Of a stretch of 64,000 nt of DNA, positions 1-9,948 are shown piece by piece. Source of the DNA: Picochlorum sp. 'celeri' (Eukaryota; Chlorophyta; Trebouxiophyceae); the NCBI GenBank assembly GCA_010909725.1, contig JAACMV010000027.1:186001-250000 (forward strand). Reading direction: 5' to 3'. Position 1 is the first letter of the stretch; each line of letters starts with the position of its first letter. Under the pieces are notes generated by a model. The model worked only from the letters and a program-made list of their open reading frames with translations, was not told where the DNA came from and searched no databases. A program made the translations under genes and the position numbers.

Positions 1-2
1 AG

Positions 3-128
3 ATTGTAGCACCTGAGGATCCACAGAGGAATCCACAGCATAATCGATATCCATCCTTCAATAGGTACAATTTATTACAATATGAAGCTCTCAGATTAAA
101 AAATAACAAATTGCAACTCAAACAATGA
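3..128 (+). CDS. possible C-terminal end of a gene entering from the left
   Basis: One forward frame is open from the window edge to a TGA at 126-128 (41 codons), while the other two forward frames close within the first 15 bases. The peptide is Asn-, Gln- and Tyr-rich and ends in a Lys/Leu-rich tail. No domain can be recognised. If real, it would be convergent with the endoglucanase gene, whose stop lies 14 bases away; convergent pairs this close occur elsewhere in the window. It could equally be chance. Confidence 0.35.
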   Translation: MVAPEDPQRNPQHNRYPSFNRYNLLQYEALRLKNNKLQLKQ

Positions 129-142
129 CGGTTTAGTTTACT

Positions 143-2506
143 TTAGGCCAAATGCAAGAGTCCGACCGCGGATGAAGTAAGGCCAGCTGTATAGTCGACT
201 GCAACCTCATTCGTCACATAGTCAGATCGGACGTTCACAAACGAATTGTCTGGATCGCTTGGATTCACTCTCTGTCCTCCAGGTCCAGCAACAAGGGCTC
301 CACGGATGATTTGAGGGTTTGGGTTTGGGTCCATAAAGTTCTGCCATCCACAGGGGGCTGGCCTGTCTGGGCAGGAGGCACCTGCATGGTGGGGTTGGTC
401 TGCTGGTCTAAAGCCATATCCCACGAGATAGCTGCGAGTGGCGGATCCAATGGCATAGTGGACTTGATCTCTCGCAAATTCAGTGAGGCGTGATCTCAGA
501 GCTTGATCAGGTGTGTACTTTGCCACCACAGTGGCACATGCTGATGCTGTTGTGGAAAATGCCAGATTTCCCCAGATTGAGAACTTTGGATAGGCAAGTC
601 CCCTAGGTGTCTTAACGATGGACTGGAATCCATTGGCATCTACCCATGCCTTGAAGAATTTATTGTCTAAAAAGTCCCTGTAAATGTCCACGCCTGGGAC
701 ACTATTGCCCCTGTCAGCCAACGACACCATGTGAGCAGCGTGTGGGCCCCAGACAGAGTCCCAGCCACTGTACACGTTTGGAAAATCTTTTGACCACTGA
801 GATAAAGCATCTACAAGATATTGTTGCTCGCCGGTAATTCTGTACAACCACCCAGCTGCCCATGCCAGATGATCATAAACATCACTGGATGGATATGTGG
901 CAGCAGTGACTCTTGTATAATAGTCACTATATTTCCCTCCTGTCCGAGCTCCCCATTCGTACATATAAATGGCAGATCTCTTCAGCTTGTCCGCATACAG
1001 TGGATCATCATTCTCGTAAATGAGGTATCCTGTGGAGAGAGCAGCAGACACAGCCCCATACAAATCTCCTGCAGCCATGGAGCTGTTGTAGATGGCCGGT
1101 GGTCTGTCGAGCTGTGGCTGCTCCGAGGCACGGCCCCAATAATTGTGATCAATCCATGGGATTCCAATGGCTCCAACATAGGTGCCAGCAACCATATCAA
1201 GGCAGTCGACGAGATAATCCATCGCTGGACGCAATGTATTTTTTGCCTGACTGAGCTGACCATACGTGCTGTAGGTATCTTTGAATTCGACAAGACCCAT
1301 GCCAATAATGGAGACTGTTGTCGCTAGAGGGAAATTCAGTTTCAGGGTATCTCCAGCATCATACCACCCTCCAACAATGTAATCTGACAAATGTGAGGAT
1401 TCACGCCAACTGATCTCATACGGTTGAGGCAGGACTCCACTCCTTTGAGCGGCGTAGAAGCGATATGTATCTCTGAGAACATCAGCATACATGTCTTTCC
1501 CACCCCGAAGTGGTGGGGCTGGCGGGGTAGGTGGGCTTAATTTTGGTGGAGGTGGGGGTGGCGATGGTGGTAATGGGGGTGGAGACGGAGGTGGTGGTGG
1601 TGGTGATGGTGGTGGAGGATTTCCCACAACTATTGGGGGAGGGAATGAAATCGGTGGAGGGGGAGAGGACCTTGGAGGAGGAGGTGGAGGCGATGGAGGC
1701 GATGGAGGGGGAGGAGGTGCAGGCGGACGCACAGAGTCAAGTTTTGAGAGGACAACTCCTGAGACGTACCTCTTGGTCGATCCTTTCAGCCTTTTATAGC
1801 CTGATTCTCCTTTCAAGTAGCATCTTCCATTCTTTTTGGGGTTCGAATGGGATTTGAATGTCCACCTCTCACAGCCTCCCCGCTTGAAGCACTCCCAGCA
1901 ACAGTCACTCCATCGCCTCACTTTGACAACTCCATCCTTCAGTGTTCCTCCTCTCAATTTCTCACCTCTCTTAATCCAACAGCTCTTTGACCCTTTAAAA
2001 CATTTTGGCCTCTTGTCGACACTGTAATCACATTTCTGTTGGCGAGGTTTCCTGCATGTAGTCTGAGAAGACTGTACACTGGCCTCCTCCACAAGACTCC
2101 TCCTCTCTTTGGATTCAAGGCCCTCCTCATACTTTTTCCACTTTTTGATGGCATCCTTAATGTTCAAATATCTGTCTTGGACCAGAATAAAATGCTTGAA
2201 AACCTTGTCATCCTCAACGTCCGTGGGCGCACTACGAGCACCTCCAAACACCACCTTCTTTGCCAGGTTCACAGCCTCATCCGTGAACACTATTTCCTTG
2301 TTCTCCTGCAGCAGAAGTGAAATACATCAAAACTCTCTCAAACTCTTGGCATGTAGCCAACCAGGGGGCTTCTTCGCACATGGTTGTATGGCAACTGGTT
2401 ATGTCTAACGAAGCTACAGATGCAACTGTCGCATTGAACTCACCGCAAAGACGACTCGAGCAGATAAACACAGCAATAACACAGTAATTGTATTTATAAA
2501 ACTCAT
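143..2506 (-). CDS. secreted GH9 endoglucanase with PAN-like module and Pro-rich linker
   Basis: Glycoside hydrolase family 9 enzymes cleave internal beta-1,4-glucan bonds by inversion. Exons are 2506-2444 and 2305-143, with an intron of 138 bp (GTGAGT...GCAG, phase 0); the product is 741 aa. Exon 1 encodes exactly a 21-residue signal peptide ending VVFA. A Cys-rich PAN/Apple-like region lies at about 125-205 (CCWECFKRGGCERWTF). A Pro/Ser linker at about 214-286 follows, then the GH9 domain to the end. Catalytic motifs are intact: GGWYDAGD with the DAGD pair at about 337-340, the PHHAGASCP histidine region, and NEVAVDY near the C-terminus with the acid Glu at about 721. The Pro-rich linker is typical of volvocine and other green-algal wall proteins. 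Substrate (own wall, prey or detritus) is unknown. The family call is firm; the PAN label is tentative. Confidence 0.93.
1505..1730 (-). repeat. Pro/Ser-rich linker coding repeat
   Basis: On the plus strand this is a G-rich run of GGTGGA/GGAGGT-like triplets; on the coding minus strand it gives long PPPPSPP-type runs separating the PAN-like and GH9 domains. It is low-complexity coding sequence, and the Gly-rich plus-strand open frames across it are shadows. Confidence 0.85.
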
Positions 2507-2823
2507 TATGTACAGGTTTCAGTGTTAAGACTGGGACACGTGGGGATAGCCAATCTCTCTCGATCTGGACTTGCCCAATCCCCAGGCACAAACTCTACTA
2601 CTACTGGATATCCGTGCAGAAAGACGGTCTCTTTCACGATACAAATATTTTTAAATTTTTTTACAACCTGGGGCAACCACATTTGAGCAGTGTCAAGTCA
2701 TACAGGTTCGGCAGGATTTGCATCTCACCCGCGGCACACGTACATGCATGCGTGTTTCGTCTGTGATGGCCAGCCCCAATGGATTCACTAGATTGCTACA
2801 TGCCGCCTCTCGGGAACAACAAG
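2507..2823. other. intergenic, upstream of GH9 gene and downstream of sirtuin gene
   Basis: Both flanking genes are on the minus strand. The stretch holds the sirtuin 3' end, with TTACA (TGTAA on the coding strand) inside a T-rich tract near 2658, and the promoter of the endoglucanase gene. No gene is visible. Confidence 0.6.
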
Positions 2824-4155
2824 CTAGTATACATTTGGAATGTGAAAACGAGTACTGACCATGGATAATGCTTCTCCAGCAAGAACATTTAATTTCAAAT
2901 CAGCAATAGCATCAGCTCTTGTTTCTCCAGCAGTCAGTATACAAACATTGGCTCCATTTTCTTTGGCTTGTTTGACCAGACGAAATGCACTCCATACTGC
3001 TAGTGAGGAGCCAACAACAAGCACACCTGAGGCACTTGATGCAAGTTCTTTTGATGTCTGGGTGCGACCAGGTGGTAACGAATCTCCAAAGAAGACAACA
3101 TCTGGTTTTAGTACCCCCGTTCCACAATTAGGACACGATGGAACCACAAACGTATCCATGAGTGTTTGATTTCTCAATTCTACGTCACCATCAGGATTCT
3201 GCTGCGGTGCCTCTTTGAAAGAGTCCTGCACTGGGACATTTGTCCCAGCCCGAGCAAGCCTCTCTTCTTCCTGCTCCTTTGATTCCCCTTTCTCAATCCC
3301 TTGCACTATTCGATACGCATCTGGATTGACTCGAGCTAACCATTCTTGCACCAAATCCCTAGGATACATGTGTCCACAGTCCATACAGGTTACCCTGTGA
3401 GTTGTCCCATGCAATTCCAACGTTTTCCTTGGGTCTGACCCACCCTTCTGATGCAATCTATCCACATTCTGTGTGATGATCCAATCTATATATCCATTAG
3501 ACTGCAGCTGAGCCAACGCCTGGTGCGCAGCATTGGGCTGCATCTCTGAAAACTTTGTCCACCCCGCAAAGCTCCTAGCCCAATACCTCGACCTATTCTG
3601 TGGCGATGCCATGAATTGCTGATGCGTCATCGGCCTGAAACCAGTACTATATGCCCCATTTGCACTTCTATAGTCCGGAATACCACTCTCTGTCGATAGG
3701 CCAGCTCCTGTGATGACAATACACCTCTTCAACCCTCTGCTGTTCTCTCTCACAAACTCGTCAATCGAATCCAACTGCTCCATGGTCAACGGAGGAGCAT
3801 CAGGAACAATTCTACGAGATTTGTCAGTTCCCATGGATTGTCCGATAACATAATGCTTCGTCGTGTCAGCACCGCGTGTGTGGTTGCGAAGGGTCCCTTG
3901 ACTAGATATTCTATCGGTCCCAAAATCGCTCACAGATGACCTATGATACGAACATCCCACAATGTGATACTTTTCATGCTTTATTGCGCGATACAAATGT
4001 CGATACGAATCGATTAGGTTCAGACTTGGGTGGCCAGGAAGTCTCCTCGCTGGTGCTGCTCTCCCAATCACAACATTCATGGTCACATTGTCATGTTCAA
4101 ACGTCTCCTTGATGAATTCATGTACTCCAGTAGGGTATTTGTATGCAAACGTCAT
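2824..4155 (-). CDS. class II sirtuin (SIRT4/SRT2-type NAD-dependent protein deacylase)
   Basis: Sirtuins remove acyl groups from lysines using NAD+, or transfer ADP-ribose. The single-exon product is 443 aa. The NAD-binding motif GAGLSTESGIPDYR starts at 150, TQNVDRLH at 228, and the catalytic His is at 249 in ELHG. The structural zinc site is two CxxC pairs (C257/C260 and C341/C344). The later GSSLAVWSAFRLV motif completes the NAD site. ESGIPDYR marks the SIRT4/plant SRT2 class. The spacing between the zinc pairs is longer than I expect for SIRT4, owing to a Glu/Lys-rich insert. The N-terminal 120 residues are not recognisable, so mitochondrial targeting is plausible but unproved. The gene is divergent from the BRCA1-like gene across 170 bp. 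Confidence 0.93.
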   Translation of the reverse strand: MTFAYKYPTGVHEFIKETFEHDNVTMNVVIGRAAPARRLPGHPSLNLIDSYRHLYRAIKHEKYHIVGCSYHRSSVSDFGTDRISSQGTLRNHTRGADTTKHYVIGQSMGTDKSRRIVPDAPPLTMEQLDSIDEFVRENSRGLKRCIVITGAGLSTESGIPDYRSANGAYSTGFRPMTHQQFMASPQNRSRYWARSFAGWTKFSEMQPNAAHQALAQLQSNGYIDWIITQNVDRLHQKGGSDPRKTLELHGTTHRVTCMDCGHMYPRDLVQEWLARVNPDAYRIVQGIEKGESKEQEEERLARAGTNVPVQDSFKEAPQQNPDGDVELRNQTLMDTFVVPSCPNCGTGVLKPDVVFFGDSLPPGRTQTSKELASSASGVLVVGSSLAVWSAFRLVKQAKENGANVCILTAGETRADAIADLKLNVLAGEALSMVSTRFHIPNVY

Positions 4156-4325
4156 ACGGTGTTGGTGGCATTTTGCTCCAGAAAGGCATTCTCCTTACAT
4201 AGAATATTAAAATTCGCGCGGCCAAAATTCAAATTTGTCGGGAGCAGAAAGATCTCGCATTCTTACTCAAAAATGTTCAAATCTAATTAAAATTGTTGTT
4301 TAATATTGAATTGTAATACCACGGG

Positions 4326-6535
4326 ATGGATAGCGTCCCAATTGGAGGACAAGGGTGCGGTTCTCAAAAATCCCCTGTTGTCGAGGCTGTTGAAGATCTT
4401 GGAAGAGAGTTTCGTTGTTCAATATGGTGCGAGTTTCATATGGATGTAACTGAATTGAAAATTGATTGTATAACAGGGATTGTGTTGGTTGCAGTCTGAG
4501 TCTTATGACTCCACCAGTTGCACGGCTTCCTTGCTGCCACTACTTTTGCATGTACGTGTATTTCATGTCGATTCATTGTCGATCATTATGCTGATGATGA
4601 GTGAGTCAATTACATAACTGCAGGAGTTGTATTAAGGAAAGTTTGAAGCATTCAAAAGTATGTCCTCAATGCAAGACCAAGATAACAAGGAGAGATGTTG
4701 CTGCGGATCCTACCATGGATAGAGTTGTGTCCAAGTTTGCTGCTGTCGATGACTGTAAGAATGATTTAATGGAGGCCATGAATGGGTTGATTCAGGAGGG
4801 ACGAGGCATTCCAGAGGAAGAGTGTAGGGGAAGGACACTGCTGAGGGAAATGGTCTTGCCATGGGTTCAGGGGGTCCAGGATGATGAGTTCAAATCTCCG
4901 AGTAGGTCCTTTTCTGGTTCTGCGTTGGAGGAGCTACGAAAGAATGCATCGCGTAGTGTGTCGCCGTGCTCCAAGGAACGGGAAGAAGAAGAAGAAGAAG
5001 AAGAAGAAGGGACTGGGGACATTCTGGTGCAGGCTACTCAGGATGTTGAGGGAGTCGCCGAGACCTTTTCGCGAGATGATGCGAAACCTGTTGCGGAAAA
5101 GAGTGGACAAAGATCAATACGAGATATGATACGATCGCTCAAGGGAGAGGGTGCCGGCATGAAGAAGACCACGGCAAAGGAGGCTGTGGTGCCAGAGACC
5201 CCTGATGACGAGTTTCCCATTTCCGGAGCGGCAAAGGATGGCGTTGCTGATATTTTAGATGGATTGGAACGAAATCTTACTACAGAAGAGAAGAAGCATC
5301 GTACACCCCCCGGCGCCTCTCTCCCATCCTGCGATAACATTGTGTCATCTGCAGAGGGTAGCAACAAGGAGAATGAACAAGCTGCAAAGACAGAGACAGA
5401 ACGGGCATCCAAGAGAAGAAAACCAGCACGCAAATCCACCAAAACTGTCAAAAGGGCTCGGGCAAGCAGAACAGCAATTGAACAGGCCAAGACACCAACA
5501 TCAACAGTGCGAAGAATACCAGCACGGCTCCTGCCCTGGAGCTGCATGGTGTGTACTTTTGACAACAAGGCAGGTGCAGTAGAGTGTGAAATGTGTGGGC
5601 AATCTAAAGATGCCGACGCCCCGTCCCCATCTCCACAAACACTTGCAGCGCAGGAGGCAATTGAGAAGCAGGCAATGAAGAACAAGAGAAGGAAGAGACG
5701 ATGCAGTGCTACAAAACTGGCTGCAGAAACATCACACATGATTGATTCAACGCCTCAGCAGGAGGATACGCTGGAAGCGACAGTGGATGAGAAAGAAGGA
5801 CCATCACAGCAGCAAAAGTTGACGGCTGCCAAGAAGAAAAAGGGCCAAAAGAATACAAGTAGGTTGTGCACCACTGCTCAACCAACCACAGATGAGCAGG
5901 CACCATGCATGTGGGAGGCTAGCATACGCAAGTCATTATCCAAACTGGTTGTTACCGCGTCTGGCTTACAACCAAGCGATAAAGATATCCTTAAAGACTT
6001 CTGTGAAGATAGTGGTGCTCGGTATTCAAGTGCATGGGTGCCAAAAATGACGCATGTTGTATGCCAAGCAGACGCTGACCCTCCCAAGACGGTAAAATAC
6101 CTCATGGCCCTCCTCAACGGGTGCCGCATTGTCACTATAGATTGGGTAAAGGATTGCATGCAAAGTAAAAAGTATGCATCTGAAGACAAGTATACTGTCG
6201 TGCCAGAAAATAAAGTCGCTCGGGAGGAATACCAACGTTTGCTCTCTGCCTATGAGATTCAAATTCAATGCGGGGCTCCAGATATGAAGAGCGGAGCCAC
6301 AGGCCTTTTGAAATCAGCGGGTGCAAAAGTAGTACAACGTATGCCACGGGACCTGGACAAACAAGGACTTATTGTAGTCCTCGACCACAGCGACGAAGAC
6401 GGTGCGTCACGCATTGTCGAAGAAGCATGGTACCGACGCGCTCAGGATGCACATGTCCCAGTTGTAACCCACGCATGGTTGCGTTCGTCAATATTACAGG
6501 GAAAACCGGTTGAATTTGATTCATTTTTACTGTAA
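4326..6535 (+). CDS. BRCA1-like RING - RanBP2 zinc finger - tandem BRCT protein
   Basis: Likely a nuclear E3 ubiquitin ligase of DNA-damage response. Exons are 4326-4426, 4495-4551 and 4624-6535; introns are 68 and 72 bp and all phases match, giving 689 aa. The first two exons are needed to complete a C3HC4 RING finger: C31, C34, C47, H49, C52, C55, C66, C69. An acidic Glu run (GAA repeat at about 4982-5008) and a long charged region follow. A RanBP2-type zinc finger lies at about 356-382 (CMVCTFDNKAGAVECEMC). Two BRCT repeats lie at about 483-575 (IVTIDWVKDC) and 578-689. RING plus two terminal BRCT repeats is the BRCA1/BARD1 plan; the internal RanBP2 finger is not part of the usual version. 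The stop codon overlaps a TGTAA motif and lies only 10 bases from the convergent neighbour. Confidence 0.85.
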
Positions 6536-6545
6536 CAATGACACA

Positions 6546-7274
6546 CTATCTATCCATATCATCAGCCATCTCCTGAGTCTTTCTCAGCAGTTCCACGTCC
6601 TGTGCGGACAACCCTCGCCGTGCCAAGAGCCTCTGCCTCTGCAACTCTTCCTCTTCTTTAGATACCTGTCTACTCTCAGCAAACGGGTGATTTGCCGGCA
6701 ACTCCAACTTATCAATATCAATAGAATCACTGCATATATATAGATACAGATAATCAACATGTATATAGCATCGCAACATACACACGCATGACACAAACAC
6801 CTACTTGGCCACCTCCTTTTGACGACGCCTGCGTGCCGCCAACACCTGCTCCTCTGTCAAATCCTCATACTTGACCGTCTTCATCCCCTTCATCAACCGA
6901 TTATAATGCTCTTCATCCGCCGCACCTCCTCGCTTAAACCCTCTCTCTTCCAATGAATTTCTACGGCGATACCTTAACACAGCACCCAGCACTCGAAGAC
7001 TCACAAACACACCCAGTAACCCAGCAGGCACCAAAACAGTCATGGGCAATCCCCCATCACCCCCTGAATGCACCCCTGATTCCCCTCCTTCCTCCGAAAT
7101 CCCTACATGTGGACTGTACAAATCAGCCTCACTCCACTGATCTCGCTTGGACCCATTCACAACCGCTGACCTCTGTGCTACCGTGACCCTCGTCCAGAGA
7201 CGAGGGGACAAGCCTCTGTTGCTCGCCCCTGACCCTGCCACACGCATTGCACATCCATATGACCTACTAAACAT
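6546..7274 (-). CDS. small membrane protein with probable organelle-targeting sequence
   Basis: Exons are 7274-6805 and 6729-6546, with a 75 bp intron (GTAGGT...TGCAG, phase 2); the product is 217 aa. The upstream frame is open but has no ATG before 7274. The N-terminus is Arg/Ser/Ala-rich and lacks acidic residues for about 45 residues, resembling a chloroplast or mitochondrial transit peptide. One hydrophobic segment follows (MTVLVPAGLLGVFVSLRVLG), then a charged C-terminal half with an Arg-rich helix (LAARRRRQKEVAN) joined to a Glu/Arg-rich tail. I do not recognise the family. It is convergent with the BRCA1-like gene and divergent from the GDI gene. Confidence 0.75.
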
Positions 7275-7636
7275 GATTGTGTTCTCTAGAGGGACTATCG
7301 AACCAATCAAGAACCTATCCAAGCTCAACCACCGAGAGTGGGAATGATCCTCTTCTCAATCGATACAAACAGATCCGTTCCTGATAGTTTCTAAACTATC
7401 AAATCAATTTAATAAATAATAAACCTGTGCTGTTGCATCTGGTGTCCTTGTTCTTCCCAAGAAGAAACTTGGAACAGAGAGGCTCTTGTTTTTTTAATGT
7501 TTTATAGAAGGACATTTCAAGTGTCGGTGGAAATTCATGGACAAATATCAGCTCTGTCAACGTTAAAAAAATCACTTTACATCCATTACACACGTCTGTC
7601 GATACAAGAGCGTATCAGTCATCTACAAAGAGAACC
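7275..7636. promoter_or_regulatory. divergent promoter region (membrane protein / Rab GDI)
   Basis: A 362 bp spacer between two divergent start codons. It is AT-rich around 7395-7425 and 7490-7575. No coding exon or clear named element is visible. Confidence 0.5.
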
Positions 7637-9119
7637 ATGGACGAAGATTACGATGCCATCGTCCTGGGTACTGGACTGAAAGAATGCATTCTCAGTGGAC
7701 TGTTGTCTGTCGAAGGGTACAAAGTTCTTCATATGGACAAGAACTCGTACTATGGAGGGGAGTCTGCATCGTTGAATCTGAACCAGGTTGGTGATTTCTT
7801 TTTTATAATCTGATCTGTCGCTCTTGGATTCCCTGGGGTGATTTTGATGCATTCTGTGTAGATGTTTGAGCGATTTAAATCTGGAGAGACTCCTGCGAAG
7901 GAATTGGGAGCCTCACGAGACTATAACATTGACCTTGTTCCCAAGTTTATCATGGTACGTGTGTGGCCCAGTCTAACTCGGTGTGGTTGTCATTCTGTCT
8001 GACAGCGGTGTTGTCTGACTACTACAGGCGAATGGAAACCTTGTCAAGGTGTTGATTCATACCGATGTGACGAAATATTTGGAGTTCAAGGCGGTTGACG
8101 GGTCTTTTGTGTTGAACAAGGGTCGTGTGGAAAAGGTGCCTGCAACCGATTGGGAGGCCTTGCGGTCGCCATTGATGGGGTTGTTTGAGAAGAGGCGAGC
8201 TGCCAAGTTTCTGAGTTATTGCCAGCAATACAATCCCAAGGATTCTATGACGTGGAGGTCGTGGGATTTGGATACCATGACCATGTATGAGCTGTATCAG
8301 CAGTTTGGTTTGGACCCCATGACGATTGATTTTATTGGGCATGCTATTGCGCTGCACAGAGATGATCAGTACATGGTGCGTCCGGCAAAACCGACTGTGA
8401 TGAAGATCAAGCTGTATTACGAGTCCATGATGAGATATGATGGGTTGACGTCCCCCTACATTTACCCTCTGTATGGTCTTGGGGAGTTGCCCCAGGCATT
8501 TGCTCGCCTCTCTGCTGTGCATGGTGGTACGTACATGCTGGATAGGCCGGATTTAGAAGTTCAATATGATGATAATGGCGTTGCTCTTGGGGTAAAATGC
8601 GGGGAGGAAGTCGCCAAGGCAAAGTTTGTTGTGGGTGATCCGACATATTTTAGGGACAGAGTGATCAAGACTGGCAAGGTGGTGCGAGCCATGTGTATAT
8701 TGTCTCATCCTGTTCCAGGTACAGGTGATGCGTCATCGTTCCAGATGATATTGCCTCAGAAACAAGTCGGAAGGCATTCAGATGTATATGTGTTCTGTTG
8801 CTCTGCAACACATAATGTGGCACCAAAGAACACATGGATTGCATTTGTATCAACCACTGTGGAGACTGCGTCACCAGCTGACGAATTGAATGCGGGACTG
8901 AGTCTTTTGGGCCACATAGATGAGAAGTTTGTAGAAGTTGTGGATGTATTTGAACCATTGGATGATGGCAAGACTGACAAGGTATTTATTTCAAAGGGGT
9001 ATGATGCCACATCTCACTTTGAAACTGAGATTGATGATGTGCTGAATATGTACGAGAGAATTACTGGAAAGCCTCTCGATCTCGATAAAGAAGATTTGAG
9101 CAAGCGTCAAGAAGCATGA
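7637..9119 (+). CDS. GDI: Rab GDP dissociation inhibitor
   Basis: GDI extracts GDP-bound prenylated Rab GTPases from membranes and recycles them in vesicle traffic. Exons are 7637-7786, 7862-7954 and 8028-9119; introns are 75 and 73 bp, all phase 0. The product is 444 aa, close to the usual length of about 445. The N-terminus [20 protein letters not shown] is the conserved dinucleotide-fold start. [14 protein letters not shown] and DLVPKFIM are sequence-conserved region 1 motifs. The [14 protein letters not shown] and [18 protein letters not shown] blocks are also diagnostic. It lacks the large insert of Rab escort proteins. The stop is 16 bases from the convergent cutC stop. Confidence 0.96.
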
Positions 9120-9135
9120 ATTTGCATTCATAGTA

Positions 9136-9837
9136 TTACTTGGCTTCTGCATGTAGAATTTGGTACACACGTTGTATTTCTGTAGAAGACCCTCCAAAGG
9201 ATCCATGGATTTCTCGTACTCCTGTACTGCGTAGAATGGTTTGAACATTCTGATGTGATACACCTCCACCGGGCATGATTGATATTCGTCCCCTACTCTG
9301 ATGCACCAAATCTTGTACAACTGATAGCCCTTGGTGGGCAGAGCTTGCACCCCCTGATGTGAGAACTCGTGGCACATCGCACGCTATTAGGTCCTCGAGT
9401 GCATCAACAAGACGCGTGTGATGAATATCATCAAATGCTCTGTGGAAAGTGACGTCCAGTCCTACATCACGAGCCAGATGACACAGTGCTCTGGTCCGAG
9501 GACAGTCCACACACACATGTGGATTTGAGGCAAGGATACCGAATACAACGCCTTCAATAGCAGTATTTGATCCATGAGATGCAATTTCCCTCTTCATAAG
9601 CTCAAATTCATCATCTGTGTAGAAAAAATCCCCATCTCTCGGTCGCACCATGGCATAACATGGAACATGGAGCTTGTTCAGTTGAGCCTTTTGATGATGT
9701 ATCGCTGCTATAAACTCCTTTGATGGACTCGTGCCGCCAAGGTGTAAGTTGCTACATACTTCTAGTCTTGATGCTCCAGATTGAAGCGCTATTATGGCCG
9801 AATCAAGAGAATCCACGCACACTTCGAGCTGCTGCAT
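9136..9837 (-). CDS. cutC: CutC family copper homeostasis protein
   Basis: CutC proteins are TIM-barrel cytosolic proteins linked to copper handling; their enzymatic role is unsettled. The product is 233 aa in one exon, near the family size. Family signatures are visible: SGASRLEVCSNLHLGGTSPS near the start, YAMVRPRDGDFFYTDDE, GVVFGILASN, DVTFHRAFDD, VLTSGGA and IMPGGGV. The N-terminus MQQLEVCVDSL is typical. It lies 111 bp downstream of the next gene on the same strand. Confidence 0.93.
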   Translation of the reverse strand: MQQLEVCVDSLDSAIIALQSGASRLEVCSNLHLGGTSPSKEFIAAIHHQKAQLNKLHVPCYAMVRPRDGDFFYTDDEFELMKREIASHGSNTAIEGVVFGILASNPHVCVDCPRTRALCHLARDVGLDVTFHRAFDDIHHTRLVDALEDLIACDVPRVLTSGGASSAHQGLSVVQDLVHQSRGRISIMPGGGVSHQNVQTILRSTGVREIHGSFGGSSTEIQRVYQILHAEAK

Positions 9838-9902
9838 GTTTTTTTCCTTTCACATGACATGGACATGCGGTCAGATTTCCGATCGATTCTGTATGGTTCG
9901 GA

Positions 9903-9907
9903 TTACA
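9903..9907 (-). terminator. TGTAA poly(A) signal of the PEP-mutase-family gene
   Basis: TTACA on the plus strand reads TGTAA on the coding strand, about 42 bases after the stop at 9949. TGTAA is the chlorophyte poly(A) signal. Confidence 0.5.
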
Positions 9908-9948
9908 TGTACTCGTTTTTAATTCTAAAAGTAATATTGACTATGGTT

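Noticed and set aside
1491..1857. Gly-rich plus-strand open frames
   Set aside because: Mirror image of the Pro-rich linker of the GH9 gene; no start context or domain.
5038..5739. 233-codon minus-strand frame
   Set aside because: Antisense to the BRCA1-like coding exon; Ser/Ala-rich content is the complement of the real frame.
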